From G963665185 sp049723905 (lineage in GTDB: Bacteria > Desulfobacterota > Desulfovibrionia > Desulfovibrionales > Desulfovibrionaceae): 64,000 bases of DNA. Below, one piece after another: positions 63,055-64,000 of this stretch. Within the stretch, counting starts at the first letter, position 1. Each line of letters begins with the position of its first letter. The stretch is from the NCBI RefSeq assembly GCF_049723905.1, contig NZ_JBJKFD010000001.1, forward strand, positions 1,984,001 to 2,048,000, written 5' to 3'. The translations under genes were made by a program, and so were the position numbers. The notes beneath the pieces were generated by a model. It saw only the letters and a list, made by a program, of their open reading frames with translations. It made no database searches and was not told the DNA's origin.

Positions 63055-63225
63055 TGTGATGTCCGCAAAATACGTAGACGTATTTTGCGGAGGACCGCGC
63101 TCTGAAAAACGCGGTTTTCAGATGCGCTCACGCCGCCTTTGGCGGTGCATGGCGGGCATGGCCCACCATGAGACGTGCCGCTCGTTCTACCGCTTGCATA
63201 ACGATGCGGATTTAACGGACGCAAC
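63055..63225 (+). repeat. Multi-hairpin dispersed element, family C, copy 2
   Basis: It aligns with 18552-18732 read in reverse. Stems: CCGCAAAATACG (63063-63074) with CGTATTTTGCGG (63079-63090); TCTGAAAA...GTTTTCAGA (63101-63122); CCGCC/GGCGG (63133-63145); CATGGCGGGC (63148-63157) with GCCCACCATG (63161-63170); a weaker final GCAT/ATGC stem. The first stem has no base-level similarity to that of copy 1 but pairs equally well. It fills the gap between the ferredoxin gene and the GNAT gene inside the nif operon. Confidence 0.85.
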
Positions 63226-63226
63226 A

Positions 63227-63529
63227 CTAAGCGATCAGATAGTCCGCAGCGGGTTCGCCGTCTTCGATGCCGTCGAGCACCGAGTCGATGGCGTCTTCGC
63301 TGTCGATCCCCTTGAACCACCAGTTTTCAGGCATAACGACCATGACGGGCCCCTGTTCGCACTGCTTGAGGCAGCTTGTGGCCGTCACCAGACAGTCGAG
63401 ACCACGGTCGATGATCTCTTCTTCGAGATATTGCAGAAAGCCGTCGGTCTGTTTGTGGCAGATGCCCTTGGGGTCTCCGCCTGCGCGGAAGCTCTGGCAG
63501 ACCATGATTACACGTTCGGGAGTGGCCAT
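63227..63529 (-). CDS. [2Fe-2S] ferredoxin of the nif cluster
   Basis: 100 residues of the thioredoxin-like [2Fe-2S] ferredoxin type. The cysteine pattern CQSFRAGGDPKGICHK then ATSCLKQCEQGPVMVVMP gives four ligands (C-x12-C ... C-x3-C). It could donate electrons to nitrogenase or to cofactor assembly. CAGGAG precedes ATG 63529. It lies 74 bp after nifK and upstream of the GNAT gene. Confidence 0.88.
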   Translation of the reverse strand: MATPERVIMVCQSFRAGGDPKGICHKQTDGFLQYLEEEIIDRGLDCLVTATSCLKQCEQGPVMVVMPENWWFKGIDSEDAIDSVLDGIEDGEPAADYLIA

Positions 63530-63603
63530 ACTGTCTCCTGTGACTGTTTCCTGGAGTTTCAGAAGGTTGCGGCGGACAGCCGCCGCAACCCCGGATTGAC
63601 GGA

Positions 63604-64000
63604 TTAAAGTACGAGTTCGAAGCTCTCTTCGGGAGAATCGCGGTCCTTGCGGTCCAGCAGAGCGCCCAGGATATTTTCCAGAAGGCGCAGGCCGCCCTTG
63701 TAGCCCACGGTCGGGAAGTACTGGTGGCCAACGCGGTCCAGGATGGGGAAGCCCCAGCGGACCAGAGGAATGTCCTCGTCGCGGGCAATGTACTTGCCGT
63801 AGGTGTTGCCGATGAGCAGATCCACGGGTTCGTTCTTGATCCACTGGTGCAGGGTGAACATGTCGCCCGCAGCCTTGACATTGACCTCGTAAGGCTGATC
63901 CGCGGTGATTTCCTTGATGCGGGCCACAAAACGCTTGCCCGGCGTGCCGGTGACGATGTGCACGGGCTGCATGTCCATGGACACCAGGAATTCGCACATG
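63604..64000 (-). CDS. nifK: Nitrogenase MoFe protein beta subunit, C-terminal part
   Basis: The last about 132 residues of NifK, running off the right edge. GDMFTLHQWIKNEPVDLLIG, NTYGKYIARDEDIPLVRWGF, PILDRVGHQYFPTVGYKGGL and RLLENILGALLDRKDRD match the NifK C-terminal domain. NifK holds the P-cluster with NifD and docks with the Fe protein. nifH and nifD are expected beyond the window. Confidence 0.93.
   Translation of the reverse strand, partial: MCEFLVSMDMQPVHIVTGTPGKRFVARIKEITADQPYEVNVKAAGDMFTLHQWIKNEPVDLLIGNTYGKYIARDEDIPLVRWGFPILDRVGHQYFPTVGYKGGLRLLENILGALLDRKDRDSPEESFELVL

Overview
The window looks like a chromosomal segment of an anaerobic, nitrogen-fixing, motile deltaproteobacterium of the Desulfovibrio group (Desulfovibrionales). 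The basis is a high-GC core, the gene complement (a MetH-like methionine synthase without reactivation domain, a short ArgA-type acetyltransferase, a DsrE-like protein, a short [2Fe-2S] ferredoxin inside a nif operon) and the gene order. This is inference from protein content; no rRNA or other taxonomic marker is present.

Layout. 1-3.2 kb is a low-GC accessory patch: a Doc-like Fic gene cut by the window edge, a frameshifted Mrr-type restriction endonuclease remnant, a decayed ISL3-type insertion sequence, and a tetR/membrane-protein pair. It abuts an NtrY-like histidine kinase operon. 5.6-13.3 kb is housekeeping: DUF4390 protein, rlmH, rsmG, fabD-argS-SPOR, and an acyl-CoA synthetase with a strong terminator. 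13.3-17.1 kb holds a tandem palindromic repeat array and a SiaABCD-type partner-switch/c-di-GMP operon in the order D-A-B-C. 17.3-24.3 kb has xthA, a small lipoprotein, paaK-ACT, an amidohydrolase and a soluble protein with two Cache-like repeats. 24.3-30.5 kb (minus strand) carries radA, a zinc-ribbon protein, hpt, an ArgA-like GNAT, a periplasmic thioredoxin and the MetH-like gene. 30.7-38.5 kb (plus strand) has an RpoH-like sigma factor with a long acidic N-terminus, a TPR lipoprotein, a LolB-like lipoprotein, and rpiB-tkt-glpX. 39-44 kb is signalling: REC-PilZ, DsrE-like, hybrid kinase, ECF sigma with a soluble zinc-finger anti-sigma. 44.4-50.4 kb is the flagellar hook operon flgD-flgE-flgK-flgL.

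50.4-52 kb holds a small type I-E CRISPR array with no cas genes nearby, bracketed by an identical 35-bp direct repeat. lepA, lepB and glk follow, then a 21-bp tandem repeat. 56.4-64 kb is a nif region: nifA behind a near-perfect sigma-54 promoter (plus strand), converging on a minus-strand operon nifK-fdx-GNAT-nifE-nifN-nifB for FeMo-cofactor assembly.

The least explained content is intergenic. Three separate families of palindromic or multi-hairpin repeats (A: 3.2 and 51.8 kb; B: 13.3-13.8 and 38.7-39.1 kb; C: 18.6 and 63.1 kb) each occur at two loci. In each, the arms differ between copies but the pairing is kept, which points to selection on, or copying of, a folded structure.
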